A stretch of 64,000 nt of DNA from Fulvivirga imtechensis AK7 (GCF_000331535.1 NZ_AMZN01000044.1:35067-99066); one strand, 5' to 3'. Counted from the first letter of the stretch, positions 26,619 through 34,598 are shown. The notes: generated from the letters alone by a model not told the origin. A program made the numbers and translations.

Positions 26619-28638
26619 CAACCATGGTCACGATCGCATCGTCAATCCATTTCCCGGGTTGAGGCCTTATGGAAAAGAGGAGTGCCAATATTACTACTCT
26701 TATGGCTACCGGACCGATGATGTACTGTCGAGGCTTCGGGCCAACAAATTTCTCACGCTGGTGGGGGAGCCTGGTAGCGGAAAGGCCTCATTGGTCAACT
26801 GTGCTATCATCCCAACGCTCATGGAAGGATTTGCCGGCAAAGGAGGGAATGAGTGGAATTATATCACATTGAGACCAGGAACCAACCCATTGAAAAACCT
26901 TGCGCAGGCGCTTGCCCACTCCAAGGTATTTCTAAAAGGAGGTAAAATAGAGCCCAACTTTGCCGATCAACTGGAAGAAGCATTGAGAGAGAATGTGCAA
27001 GGGTTACTGCAGGTATTTGAAAAGTACCGGCTGGAAGAAGAGCATAATTTGCTCATTGTGATCGATGACTTTGAGGATATTTTCGCTTACCAGGAGCTAT
27101 ATGTTAACCCGGAAGACACACTGCTCTTTATCAACCTGATACTCAAATTTATCAGACGCAGCAATTTTCCCGTCTACATAGTCATATCGCTGTCTTCGGA
27201 TTTCCTGAGTGAATCCTCGCAATACCCCGGCTTGCCCGAAATGATCAACGACAGCCAGTACATGCTTCCGAAAATGGATGGCACACTGCTGAGAAAGGTG
27301 CTGGCTCATGCATTTACCAGCAGCGGGATCAGGGCTGATCAGGAGTTGATTAACACTATCGTTCATGATTTCAGTACGTTTCAAGCCAACAATTATCAGT
27401 TGCAGTATGTGCTCAAATCAATGGTTGACCTGTGGCTTGGTGAGGCTCAAAATGCGGATAAAGTTCTGGGTGTTAAATATTATGACAAAGCCGGAGGACT
27501 CGACAAGGCTATTGAACGGACGGCTGAGAGTATCTATTCCAAACTTACAAAAAAGCAAAAGAGAATATGTACCTACCTTTTCAGGTGTGTAACCTTATCC
27601 GGTGAAAACAGCAGAACGAGAGCGGTAGTGGTGGAGGATGTCAGTCAAATAGCCAAATGCAACGTAGAGGAGGTGGTAGAGGTGATCAACTATTTCGGAT
27701 ATGAGCAACTGGAGCTTATCGAAGTCATTGAAAGTTACGACATTGAAGAAAGGCTTGACTCCCTTGACGAGTTGCTCAACAATCCGTTTTCATTGGTAAA
27801 CAGGTATTCGAAGATCACTTTACGAAATATCGAGTTGGTAGAGTGTTGGTCGCGCTTGAAACGCTGGGTGGAAGAGGAAAACAAAAGTGCAGATATATAT
27901 CTGAGACTTGTGAACTCTGCTTTACTGCACAGGCAGGGAAAGAAAGGCTTCTTCATGAATCCTGAACTAGAAGCGGCACTGGACTGGTACAGAAGAGAAA
28001 ATCCGGGCGAGGCATGGGCAGCACGGTATGAACCCAATTTTACTGATGCCGTGGAGTATCTGTTTGCCAGCGAGCAAAATCATCAGCACCAGCTACGACA
28101 AGAGCGATTAAGGCAGGAGCAAAAGGTAAAACGCGACAAGCAGTTCAGATGGGTGTTGATAATAGCGAGTATTATCTCTTTGGCGCTGGCAGGGTGGGCT
28201 TACAATGAAAGAATGCACGAAAAAAAGTTAGGCGTTAGGTTAAATTATGTTCAGGATCTTGACTCACTTCGGGTGATATATATAGATGCCTTACAAGACA
28301 TGGATTCTGCCCATATTGATCAGCTCAGATTTAAGGTAAGAAGCCTATCGCAAAACAGAGTTTCGTCAATGGATGAGATACTGCAATATGCGGAGTCAAT
28401 GATAGAAAGAGATTCGCTTTGTAAAAAAAGTTTAAAAGCACAGATAGTGAGGGTAGAGGCGGCTTTGATGTTCTGGAGCCAGAACTGGAATAATATGGAC
28501 GAGGTCAATGAAGACAGCGCTGTTGCAGTGCACCGAACTTTTTTTACCAATTTCTGCGAAACGCTGCGATTTCATTGTGGAGATCAATGGGTAAATCTGA
28601 CTTCCATCAATTATAAATGTGACGCTTTGCAAAAATAA
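26605..28638 (+). CDS. STAND-like P-loop NTPase with C-terminal membrane helix, end of CIS operon
   Basis: 677 residues. The opening VNPFPGLRPYGKEE followed by TDDVLSRLRANKFLTLVGEPGSGKAS resembles the novel-STAND-1 family. The P-loop reads GEPGSGKAS, so the Ser/Thr after the lysine is Ala, which may weaken Mg/ATP binding. A Walker-B-like stretch LLIVIDDFEDIF (about 151-162) is intact. Near residue 515 there is one membrane helix (WVLIIASIISLALAGWAY), then a helical C-terminal tail of about 140 residues. It overlaps the baseplate gene by 14 bp. Possible roles are a membrane sensor controlling assembly or firing, or an anchoring factor. It could also be an effector, but there is no toxin domain I can see. 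Confidence 0.75.
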   Translation: MAEHSNHGHDRIVNPFPGLRPYGKEECQYYYSYGYRTDDVLSRLRANKFLTLVGEPGSGKASLVNCAIIPTLMEGFAGKGGNEWNYITLRPGTNPLKNLAQALAHSKVFLKGGKIEPNFADQLEEALRENVQGLLQVFEKYRLEEEHNLLIVIDDFEDIFAYQELYVNPEDTLLFINLILKFIRRSNFPVYIVISLSSDFLSESSQYPGLPEMINDSQYMLPKMDGTLLRKVLAHAFTSSGIRADQELINTIVHDFSTFQANNYQLQYVLKSMVDLWLGEAQNADKVLGVKYYDKAGGLDKAIERTAESIYSKLTKKQKRICTYLFRCVTLSGENSRTRAVVVEDVSQIAKCNVEEVVEVINYFGYEQLELIEVIESYDIEERLDSLDELLNNPFSLVNRYSKITLRNIELVECWSRLKRWVEEENKSADIYLRLVNSALLHRQGKKGFFMNPELEAALDWYRRENPGEAWAARYEPNFTDAVEYLFASEQNHQHQLRQERLRQEQKVKRDKQFRWVLIIASIISLALAGWAYNERMHEKKLGVRLNYVQDLDSLRVIYIDALQDMDSAHIDQLRFKVRSLSQNRVSSMDEILQYAESMIERDSLCKKSLKAQIVRVEAALMFWSQNWNNMDEVNEDSAVAVHRTFFTNFCETLRFHCGDQWVNLTSINYKCDALQK

Positions 28639-28653
28639 TGTTAGGAGGATACG

Positions 28654-28680
28654 GGCTGTGATAGGGACTTTTTCACAGCC
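28654..28680. terminator. Hairpin between convergent genes, probable bidirectional terminator
   Basis: A perfect 8-bp inverted repeat GGCTGTGA (28654-28661) and TCACAGCC (28673-28680) with an 11-nt loop lies in the 60-bp gap between the end of the CIS operon and the convergent sigma-factor operon. No long T-run follows on the plus strand, so termination strength is uncertain. Confidence 0.5.
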
Positions 28681-28698
28681 TCGGCTTGCTCCCGGAAG

Positions 28699-29349
28699 CT
28701 AACTGTCATTTTCTTTCTTAAACTCCTCAATTTTGTTAAGAAAGGTAATGGCTTTCTGCAATTTTTCAGCACCAAAAAATTTATCTGTCCGTTTGGCCCA
28801 ATGGTCGGTACTGCTGTGGGGAGAAAGCTTAATAAACAAATAAATAGCGAATGCGGTCAGCGCTGCCACTATAGCTACCTGAATAACCCAAAACAAAGGA
28901 CTAGCGTTGGTAATTAGTTCCTGACTGTACCACCATGTGCAGTAGAATGGTGTTTGTAATAGTAGTATTCTCCCGACATTAATATAAGATGTATTTACCC
29001 TGGCCAGCTTTTGTTGTGTTTTGATGATACTTTCTGCTATATCAATGCTTCCCAGAATTGCCAGATGTTGCAGATACGCGATCACGGCAAAAACATTGAA
29101 AAGGATGATCAGGCCTGCTGAAATGGTGAAATAAATATTGCCGCGGATGTTAAAAACGAGAAATCCCAGGAAAATAACCCATGCTATGCCCAAAAGCATA
29201 ACAACAACATGCCCTTTCATAAACGAGCGTATAATTGATCCCGCTCTTTCGCTTTGTAGGGTCTTTAGCTGTTGATAATTGATTTCCAACAGCCGGTTTA
29301 GCTTCTGATCATACGTTTTCCACACACTTTTTAATTCCAGTTCATTCAT
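28699..29349 (-). CDS. Integral membrane protein downstream of ECF sigma factor (possible regulator)
   Basis: 216 residues. A soluble N-terminal helix (NELELKSVWKTYDQKLNRLL) is followed by four predicted membrane helices (VVMLLGIAWVIFLGFLVF; FTISAGLIILFNVFAVI; a third near 125-145; VIQVAIVAALTAFAIYLF) and a cytoplasmic tail. It starts 4 bp after the ECF sigma gene, in the place usually taken by an anti-sigma factor. No zinc-binding anti-sigma motif is visible, so that role is inferred from position only. Confidence 0.6.
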   Translation of the reverse strand: MNELELKSVWKTYDQKLNRLLEINYQQLKTLQSERAGSIIRSFMKGHVVVMLLGIAWVIFLGFLVFNIRGNIYFTISAGLIILFNVFAVIAYLQHLAILGSIDIAESIIKTQQKLARVNTSYINVGRILLLQTPFYCTWWYSQELITNASPLFWVIQVAIVAALTAFAIYLFIKLSPHSSTDHWAKRTDKFFGAEKLQKAITFLNKIEEFKKENDS

Positions 29350-29353
29350 AATA

Positions 29354-29863
29354 TTATTCGTTTATTAGTGAAAATTGCTGCTTTAACTTTTTCTTAATGC
29401 GCCCGATCTTGGTGGCTACATTGGTCTCTGAAATGCCCAATACTTCTGCCATTTCTTTATAACTGCTGTCATCCAGGTATAGTAGCATGAGGGCTCTGTT
29501 TAATTCATCTAATTCATTAATAAAATGATACAGCCATTTTATATTTTCCTCCCGTTCACTCTGCTCTTCTCCGGCTGGTATGTTAATGATAGTTGATGTG
29601 ATTGGCGATGAAGGTGTTTTCCTTTCTTTTCTGTAATAAGATATTGCCACATTCAAAGCGATGCGGTACATCCAGGTAGATATCTTATATTGGCTATCAT
29701 AGTTAGCAAAGGATCTCCATAGTTGTATGATCATCTCCTGCACGAGGTCCTTTCTTTCTTCAGTATCTGTACAGTATGAGTTAGCCACTTTATAGATGAT
29801 CCCTTTGTTCCGTTCAATCAGATCTACAAATGCTTTGTCTTTATCTAGTGAATCCATATGCAA
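29354..29863 (-). CDS. ECF-type RNA polymerase sigma factor
   Basis: 169 residues. Region 2 reads DLVQEMIIQLWRSFANYD then ISTWMYRIALNVAISYYRK (about 38-78), the -10 recognition region. Region 4 reads LDDSSYKEMAEVLGISETN (about 128-146) followed by VATKIGRIKKKLK, the helix-turn-helix for -35 contact. The short length and lack of regions 1.1 and 3 make it an ECF factor. It is transcribed toward the CIS operon with a membrane-protein partner. A second Met at residue 3 could be the start. Its targets are unknown; the CIS operon is a candidate because of proximity only. Confidence 0.93.
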   Translation of the reverse strand: MHMDSLDKDKAFVDLIERNKGIIYKVANSYCTDTEERKDLVQEMIIQLWRSFANYDSQYKISTWMYRIALNVAISYYRKERKTPSSPITSTIINIPAGEEQSEREENIKWLYHFINELDELNRALMLLYLDDSSYKEMAEVLGISETNVATKIGRIKKKLKQQFSLINE

Positions 29864-30043
29864 CCGGCAATAGCTAAATAAATATATTTACACACTATTA
29901 TTCGCAGGTTGATGGAAATAATCACACTAACGTGAAAAATCTTTTCAAAGCTGATGCTGAGCTGCCGTTTAAAATTGGTATGTACTGTAGATATTCATGT
30001 TTAAACGCAAAATTTTCTAACCATTATCTTTTAAATTTTTAAG

Positions 30044-30061
30044 TCAATATGCTTATATTGA
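30044..30061. promoter_or_regulatory. Short inverted repeat upstream of the gene at 30087, possible operator
   Basis: TCAATAT (30044-30050) and ATATTGA (30055-30061) form a perfect 7-bp inverted repeat with a 4-nt centre, 25 bp before the start codon at 30087. In AT-rich sequence this may arise by chance. Confidence 0.25.
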
Positions 30062-30086
30062 TTGATTAAATATTTTTTGAATTATC

Positions 30087-30518
30087 ATGGAAGAAACCAA
30101 ATCAGCCACTATTGAAAAACTGATCAATGAGGGAAACATTATTATAGAGGAAAAATATGCCAGGGCTTACTATTCCAGGTCATTGAAGGTTGTGGGCGTG
30201 GTGTGGGACGGTATTTTTACCAAAGAGCAATACATGGATTTTTTTGATCGCCTACTTGAGTTCGGGCGAAAAAATCAGGTGATAGGATTCTTTTCCGATA
30301 TCAGAAAACAAGGTGTCGTACCTGTAGATGCCAGAAAGTATTTTGAAAAGCACGTATCTCCGGAAGCACAGCGGCTGGGTATTAATAAAACAGGCGTGGT
30401 GTCGGATGCATCTCCTTTTAAGAAGTACTATTTGAATACCATTATCAAAATGACAGGCCGGCCCGCTAAGATTTGTTCGGACCCGAATGATGCGTTAAGC
30501 TATGTGCTTGGTGAATAG
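30087..30518 (+). CDS. Small alpha/beta protein of unknown function (SpoIIAA/STAS-like fold possible)
   Basis: 143 residues, no signal peptide or membrane helix. The pattern YYSRSLKVVGVVWDG, then TKEQYMDFFDRLLEF and VIGFFSDIRKQGVV resembles the SpoIIAA-like/STAS group of small cytoplasmic proteins, common in Bacteroidota and mostly uncharacterised. The assignment is weak. It stands alone between divergent and convergent neighbours with its own 223-bp upstream region. Confidence 0.55.
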   Translation: MEETKSATIEKLINEGNIIIEEKYARAYYSRSLKVVGVVWDGIFTKEQYMDFFDRLLEFGRKNQVIGFFSDIRKQGVVPVDARKYFEKHVSPEAQRLGINKTGVVSDASPFKKYYLNTIIKMTGRPAKICSDPNDALSYVLGE

Positions 30519-30540
30519 GCTCTGTGCATTGATACTGTAT

Positions 30541-31524
30541 TTATAGGGCAGGCATCTGTTCCTTATAGTACTTGTTTCTGTATTCCAAAGGTGTAAGGCC
30601 GGTGATCTTTTTAAAAACAGAACGAAAAGCCTTGTTATCAGTATAGCCTACATCGAACATTACCTCAGTGATATTTTTACGGCTCATTTCAAAACTACGT
30701 TTGGCAGCTTCTATTTTTATTCTCTGGATGTACTCTGAAATAGTGTTATTAGTGGCCTTTTTAAACCTTCTTTCAAAGCTTCTTCTGCTTACCGCCAGCA
30801 TATCCGATAGCTGATCTACGGTTATTTTTTCCTGATAGTTATCCTCTATAAACTGCTGTGCCCTTTTCACGTCCTCATCATTGTGCCCTTTCTGGCCATT
30901 GAACATCATAAAGGGGGCCTGACTATCTCGGTCGATATCAATGGCGAAATACTTAGAAGCCAGAATGGCCGTATCGCGATCAGTGTATTTCTCGACAAGG
31001 TACAGCAGCAGATTCCAGTAGGAGTTGGCTCCACCACTCGAATATAGTCCCTGCTGTTCTGTGATGATACTTCCGTCTGCCACCTGTACTTCTGGAAACA
31101 TGCTTCTGAATTCGTTGGCAAAAGCCCAGTGGGTAGAGCATTGTTTCCCATCCAGCAAGCCAGTGGAGGCCAATAAAAATGCGCCGACACAAAGTGAGGC
31201 TACTTCAGCCCCACGGTTGTGATGACTGGTTATCCAGGGGATAGCATCCCGGTTCTTTTCTACTGCCAGCTTCATGTCTCCAAACAATGCGGGGATCACA
31301 ATGAGATCGGTTTTCTGAACTTCATGAAGAAGCTTGTCCACATGTACGGAATAAAGGCCGCCATCAAGCCGCACTTCCCTGGATAGTCCGACAAGTTGCA
31401 CTTCGAAGAGTGGAGGCTTTCCTGCTGCCTGTAGAAATTGATTTGTTGCGGTAAATAAGTAACGAGGATCGGCTATCGCCTCCATTACCGCCAACTCAGG
31501 AACCAGAACAGATACATTTTTCAT
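30541..31524 (-). CDS. GlxA-family transcriptional regulator (DJ-1/PfpI domain plus AraC HTH)
   Basis: 327 residues from the ATG at 31524. This gives the usual family start MKNVSVLVPELAVMEAI; a longer frame begins at 31626 but adds residues with no family match. The N-terminal DJ-1/PfpI-like domain (about 1-185) keeps the nucleophile-elbow region VASLCVGAFLLASTGLLDG. The C-terminal AraC-type double HTH (about 222-320) includes ITVDQLSDMLAVSRRSFERRF and FDVGYTDNKAFRSVFKK. It should sense a metabolite and control nearby genes. It is divergent from the VOC/DoxX/SRPBCC operon, whose promoter region holds inverted repeats, making that operon its likely target. Confidence 0.9.
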   Translation of the reverse strand: MKNVSVLVPELAVMEAIADPRYLFTATNQFLQAAGKPPLFEVQLVGLSREVRLDGGLYSVHVDKLLHEVQKTDLIVIPALFGDMKLAVEKNRDAIPWITSHHNRGAEVASLCVGAFLLASTGLLDGKQCSTHWAFANEFRSMFPEVQVADGSIITEQQGLYSSGGANSYWNLLLYLVEKYTDRDTAILASKYFAIDIDRDSQAPFMMFNGQKGHNDEDVKRAQQFIEDNYQEKITVDQLSDMLAVSRRSFERRFKKATNNTISEYIQRIKIEAAKRSFEMSRKNITEVMFDVGYTDNKAFRSVFKKITGLTPLEYRNKYYKEQMPAL

Positions 31525-31636
31525 ATTATAGTATTGAGATATTAGTATTAAGACCGGGTATCTCATTTTGCCGTTCTTTTGCTCTCCTGCCTTATTGATC
31601 AGTGTTGGGTGTTTTTCACTGTTCATTGTCAGGATA

Positions 31637-31667
31637 GCTTTACTAGTCCCTCCAGGCTTAGTAAAGC
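31637..31667. promoter_or_regulatory. 9-bp inverted repeat upstream of the GlxA-type regulator
   Basis: GCTTTACTA (31637-31645) and TAGTAAAGC (31659-31667) are a perfect 9-bp inverted repeat with a 13-nt centre, in the divergent region between the regulator and the VOC-family gene. It could be an operator for autoregulation or an RNA hairpin in the regulator's leader. Confidence 0.4.
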
Positions 31668-31677
31668 AGGCTTTTTG

Positions 31678-31712
31678 TTACTCCGTACTCAATTCTCTCA
31701 ACTAAGTACTCA
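31678..31712. repeat. Degenerate heptad repeat array
   Basis: Five consecutive 7-bp units TTACTCC, GTACTCA, ATTCTCT, CAACTAA, GTACTCA. Read on the minus strand the best units are TGAGTAC, the same family as the TGAGAAC units at 18493-18569 and the TGAGTAC/TGAGTAT/TGAGTCT units at 34570-34597. Confidence 0.45.
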
Positions 31713-31756
31713 TGACTTATGGCCATTTCATGTTATAAAAGTAATGATTTGAAGTG

Positions 31757-31782
31757 ACGCCAACAACCCCCTAAACTGGCGT
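31757..31782. promoter_or_regulatory. Inverted repeat, candidate operator of the VOC/DoxX/SRPBCC operon
   Basis: ACGCCA (31757-31762) and TGGCGT (31777-31782) form a perfect inverted repeat with a 14-nt centre, about 33 bp upstream of the predicted -7 element of the operon. The spacing suits a dimeric regulator such as the divergent GlxA-type protein. Confidence 0.4.
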
Positions 31783-31814
31783 TTTCACACCCTTTATCTC
31801 TTACGGCATCCCTT

Positions 31815-31822
31815 TAACTTTG
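31815..31822 (+). promoter_or_regulatory. Bacteroidota-type -7 promoter element
   Basis: TAACTTTG matches the TAnnTTTG -7 consensus of Bacteroidota promoters exactly, 23 bp before the ATG at 31846. A clear -33 TTG box at the right spacing is not seen, consistent with an activator-dependent promoter. Confidence 0.5.
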
Positions 31823-31845
31823 TTTTGTTGATCAAGGGGAATTAA

Positions 31846-32256
31846 ATGACGCAGCTTATAACATATCTAACATTTAACGGCAACTGCAGCGAGGCAATGA
31901 GCTTTTATCAGGAGTGCCTCGGTGGAGAGCTTTATCTGCAGAAAATAGAAGACTCGCCTATGGCTGATAAGCTGCCGCAGGATATGCGAGAGTGTATACT
32001 GCATTCTTCCTTGCAAAAGGGAAACCTCATACTCATGGCCACAGATATGGTAGGTGATGAGGGGTTGATCAGGGGCAATGCGGTGTCGGTATTGATACAG
32101 TGTAGCAGCGAGCAGGAAATGCGATCCTACTACGACAGGTTATCAGTCGGAGGGCAAAAAACCTATCCTATAGAAAACACGATGTGGGGTACGCTTTTCG
32201 GAGAGTTGATTGATCGATACGGAAATCATTGGCTTCTGAAATATGGCGAATATTAA
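31846..32256 (+). CDS. VOC-family protein (PhnB-like)
   Basis: 136 residues of the glyoxalase/bleomycin-resistance superfamily in the PhnB-like branch: LITYLTFNGNCSEAMSFYQ, CLGGELYLQKIEDSP, HSSLQKGNLILMATD, and a final LIDRYGNHWLLKYGEY. These proteins often have few metal ligands and unknown substrates. It is the first gene of an operon with DoxX and SRPBCC proteins, a frequent grouping with an AraC-type regulator in Bacteroidota, probably for small-molecule stress. No membrane segment. Confidence 0.88.
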   Translation: MTQLITYLTFNGNCSEAMSFYQECLGGELYLQKIEDSPMADKLPQDMRECILHSSLQKGNLILMATDMVGDEGLIRGNAVSVLIQCSSEQEMRSYYDRLSVGGQKTYPIENTMWGTLFGELIDRYGNHWLLKYGEY

Positions 32257-32317
32257 AAAACTGTGTCATGCGGGGTCGACATAAAATTGAACATTAACAA
32301 AAAAAATAAATAAGATC

Positions 32318-32713
32318 ATGCGTAAAGAAAAAACAATTTATTGGATTGCAACAGGGATCATCTTCCTGTTCGAAGCGGTGATGCCCGCATTGACATCACA
32401 TACTGAGTTGGCTGTGGAAGGAATCAGGCATCTCGGATATCCCGATTATTTCAGGATACAGCTCACAGTGTTTAAAGTTCTGGGAGGGCTGGCGCTGATA
32501 CTTCCTATGGTGCCGGCACGTGTTAAGGAGTGGGCATATGCCGGGTTTAGTATCACCTTTATATCTGCTTTTGTCGGACATTGGGTGGTGGATGGTCTTG
32601 GTATTCAAACTATTTTTCCGCTGATCATCTTCGGAATAATGATATTATCATACCAGTATTATCACAAAATCAAAGATCAAAAGAGCATAGCGCTGAAGCA
32701 GATGACAGCTTAA
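32318..32713 (+). CDS. DoxX-like membrane protein
   Basis: 131 residues with four predicted membrane helices: TIYWIATGIIFLFEAVMPAL; VFKVLGGLALILPMV; WAYAGFSITFISAFVGHWVV; IFPLIIFGIMILSY. The LGYPDYFRIQLTVFKVLGG segment is typical of the DoxX/DoxX-like family. The substrate is unknown. It is the middle gene of the three-gene operon, with 61 bp before and 19 bp after. The tail is short and cytoplasmic. Confidence 0.85.
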   Translation: MRKEKTIYWIATGIIFLFEAVMPALTSHTELAVEGIRHLGYPDYFRIQLTVFKVLGGLALILPMVPARVKEWAYAGFSITFISAFVGHWVVDGLGIQTIFPLIIFGIMILSYQYYHKIKDQKSIALKQMTA

Positions 32714-32732
32714 ATGATTAAACAGTACAGAT

Positions 32733-33176
32733 ATGAAAAAACAGACATTAAAATTATCAATAGATATAGCAGCTCCAAAACAAAAAGTGTGGGATGTGCT
32801 GCTACAGGATGAAACCTATCGCCTATGGACTTCTGTATTTCACCCTGGATCTTATGCCGAAGGCGGCTGGGATGAAGGCAGCAGAGTGTATTTTAAAGGC
32901 CCGGAAGGGGATGGTCTGGTAAGCAGGGTGCTTGTTCATAAACCCAATGACACTATATCATTCGAACACCTGAATGTACTGGTCAAAGGCAAAGAAAACA
33001 GAGATCACCCGGAAGCTGCGAAATGGAAAGGGTTGACGGAGACTTATTACGTCACAGAGCAGCCTGGGGGTACCCATCTGGCGATCGCGCAGGATATCAC
33101 CCCTGAATATGCAGAGCATTTCAATGACACATGGCAAAAGGCGCTCAAAAAAGTCAAGGAACTGGCTGAGCGGTAA
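32733..33176 (+). CDS. SRPBCC (AHSA1-like) domain protein
   Basis: 147 residues. KLSIDIAAPKQKVWDVLLQ, DETYRLWTSVFHPGSYAEGGWDEG and a C-terminal helix DTWQKALKKVKELAE fit the START/Bet v1-like AHSA1 family. The ligand is unknown. It is the last gene of the operon and is followed by a strong hairpin terminator at 33200. Such proteins commonly travel with VOC and DoxX genes. Confidence 0.88.
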   Translation: MKKQTLKLSIDIAAPKQKVWDVLLQDETYRLWTSVFHPGSYAEGGWDEGSRVYFKGPEGDGLVSRVLVHKPNDTISFEHLNVLVKGKENRDHPEAAKWKGLTETYYVTEQPGGTHLAIAQDITPEYAEHFNDTWQKALKKVKELAER

Positions 33177-33199
33177 AAGTGCCAGTGAGAGGAAACTAC

Positions 33200-33236
33200 C
33201 TGTTGTTGGTGTTTTTCACCAGCAACAGCCTTTTAC
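33200..33236 (+). terminator. Intrinsic terminator after the VOC/DoxX/SRPBCC operon
   Basis: A 12-bp stem (CTGTTGTTGGTG at 33200-33211 and CACCAGCAACAG at 33217-33228, one G-T pair) closes a TTTTT loop and is followed by a T-rich tail. It starts 24 bp after the SRPBCC stop. Confidence 0.8.
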
Positions 33237-33305
33237 TTTGAGGCTAAAACAACATTTAGCAATAAATATCAAAAATAGTCTGCTGCGGAGGTATATTTTT
33301 GTGCG

Positions 33306-34214
33306 GTGGAATTGTTAAAGAACGAATACGAGCAAAGAGTTGAAAAAGCTGTCAGGTTTATTGAAGACAACCTGACAGCAAGACTCACACTTGAGCGAAT
33401 CGCTGAACAGGCTTCTTTCTCCAAATACCACTTCCTTCGCATTTTCTCAACGGTCACTGGTGAGACAGTCGGTAGCTATGTCAGAAAAAGGAGGATCACC
33501 CGGTCGGCTGATGTATTGATTAGCACTAACCAACCGATACTCTCCATAGCCCTCGACTATCAATTCGACTCCCAGGAAGCTTACACCCGTTCCTTCAAGG
33601 CTGTTTATAAAACAACACCCGGTCAATATCGGAAAAAAGGTATCGATCAAATAGCCTTTCGGCAAAACGAACTATCTGAAAAACGACTTAACCATTTGAA
33701 AACCAATATTTCACGGGAAGCTGAGGTCATAGACATGCAGGCGAAAAGCCTGATTGGGATGTCCATCGAAACATCCCTGAACAATAATCGCATCCCTGAG
33801 TTATGGTCGAAATTCATGAGCCGGATACATGAAATTAAGAGTAACAAGCAGACAGGAAGGTATGGTTTTCAGCGTTACAACGCGGATATGGAGATTGGAG
33901 ACCTGACGGAAGATATGCCATTTGAAGACTGGGCCACTGTAGAAGTAAGAGATTTCCATAATGTTCCCCCGGGAATGAAATCTCATACCCTGGCAGGAGG
34001 GAAATACGCCCGGTTTATTCATAGAGGCGGTGTGCGTGGCTTTCAAATGTCGCTGGACTATATTTATAGTACCTGGTTTCCGGCGTCAGGCTATGAGCCC
34101 GGCAAGAGAGAAGCTTTTCAAAGATATGGAGAAAGATTTTTTGGCCCTGATCACCCTAAATCCGAACTCGAAGTGTATGTGCCGATAGAGCCGGTAAAAA
34201 GTGCCATGAAATGA
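33306..34214 (+). CDS. AraC-family regulator with C-terminal GyrI-like effector domain
   Basis: 302 residues with a GTG start. The N-terminal AraC double HTH (about 10-105) includes LTLERIAEQASFSKYHFLRIF and ALDYQFDSQEAYTRSFKAVYK. The C-terminal GyrI-like small-molecule domain (about 140-300) includes WATVEVRDFHNVPPGMKSH and GGKYARFIHRGG. It is the Rob/MarA-type fusion that binds hydrophobic compounds and activates efflux or detoxification genes. A -7-like TATTTTTG lies at 33294-33301, so close to the GTG that the transcript may be leaderless or the true start may be a TTG just downstream. Its effector domain is paralogous to the protein at 35177, which suggests a shared ligand. Confidence 0.88.
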   Translation: MELLKNEYEQRVEKAVRFIEDNLTARLTLERIAEQASFSKYHFLRIFSTVTGETVGSYVRKRRITRSADVLISTNQPILSIALDYQFDSQEAYTRSFKAVYKTTPGQYRKKGIDQIAFRQNELSEKRLNHLKTNISREAEVIDMQAKSLIGMSIETSLNNNRIPELWSKFMSRIHEIKSNKQTGRYGFQRYNADMEIGDLTEDMPFEDWATVEVRDFHNVPPGMKSHTLAGGKYARFIHRGGVRGFQMSLDYIYSTWFPASGYEPGKREAFQRYGERFFGPDHPKSELEVYVPIEPVKSAMK

Positions 34215-34272
34215 TCATAAGGCTAAGCTCAGATGGCTATGGGTACAGGCCCCTGGTACCGGGGCCGCAATG

Positions 34273-34434
34273 TTATTAAGTTAAGGATGTCATCCCGAGG
34301 CTTCCAAGGAGGGATCTATGTACAAGAAACTGCTTTAAAGATGCATAAATCTCTCCCTTGGGGTCCCCGAGGGCAAGCTCGAGACAGGCGAGATGACCGT
34401 GCTTCTTAGAAGAGATTTTTCTTAACTTAATAGC
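34273..34434. repeat. Palindromic intergenic element of the TGTCATCCCGAG type
   Basis: About 160 bp bounded by near-perfect inverted ends, ATTAAGTTAAGGA (from about 34275) and TTCTTAACTTAAT (to about 34431). Internally GATGTCATCCCGAG is followed by CCAAGGAGGGAT and later TCTCCCTTGG and GAGATGAC as complementary partners. The whole stretch could fold back on itself. Palindromes with GTCATCC words are common dispersed elements in Bacteroidota, possibly small non-autonomous mobile elements. No gene lies here; an open frame on the minus strand is a shadow. Confidence 0.6.
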
Positions 34435-34529
34435 ATTGACCGGGGCTGGCACAGGGATGAATAGTAGGCAGTTGGAAAATTGAAGTGGGCAGGGAGAGTC
34501 AATTCGCATTAAGTCGTGCTGCACTAATG

Positions 34530-34597
34530 CACTTCGGACTTCCGGCTTCGGTCTTCAAGCTATTTCAAGACTCAATACTCAGTACTCAAGACTAATA
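34530..34597 (-). repeat. Second copy of the GAAGACCGAA / heptad repeat, reverse orientation
   Basis: On the plus strand CACTTCGGA (34530-34538) and TTCGGTCTTC (34547-34556) are the reverse complements of TCCGAAGTG and GAAGACCGAA found at 18422-18441. Next to them are four 7-bp units ACTCAAT, ACTCAGT, ACTCAAG, ACTAATA (34570-34597), which end one base before the ATG of the pentapeptide-repeat gene. The arrangement mirrors the array before the PAAR gene. Confidence 0.6.
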
Positions 34598-34598
34598 T

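Noticed and set aside
34276..34524. 82-codon minus-strand frame
   Set aside because: It lies in a palindromic repeat and has no start context or homology-like content.
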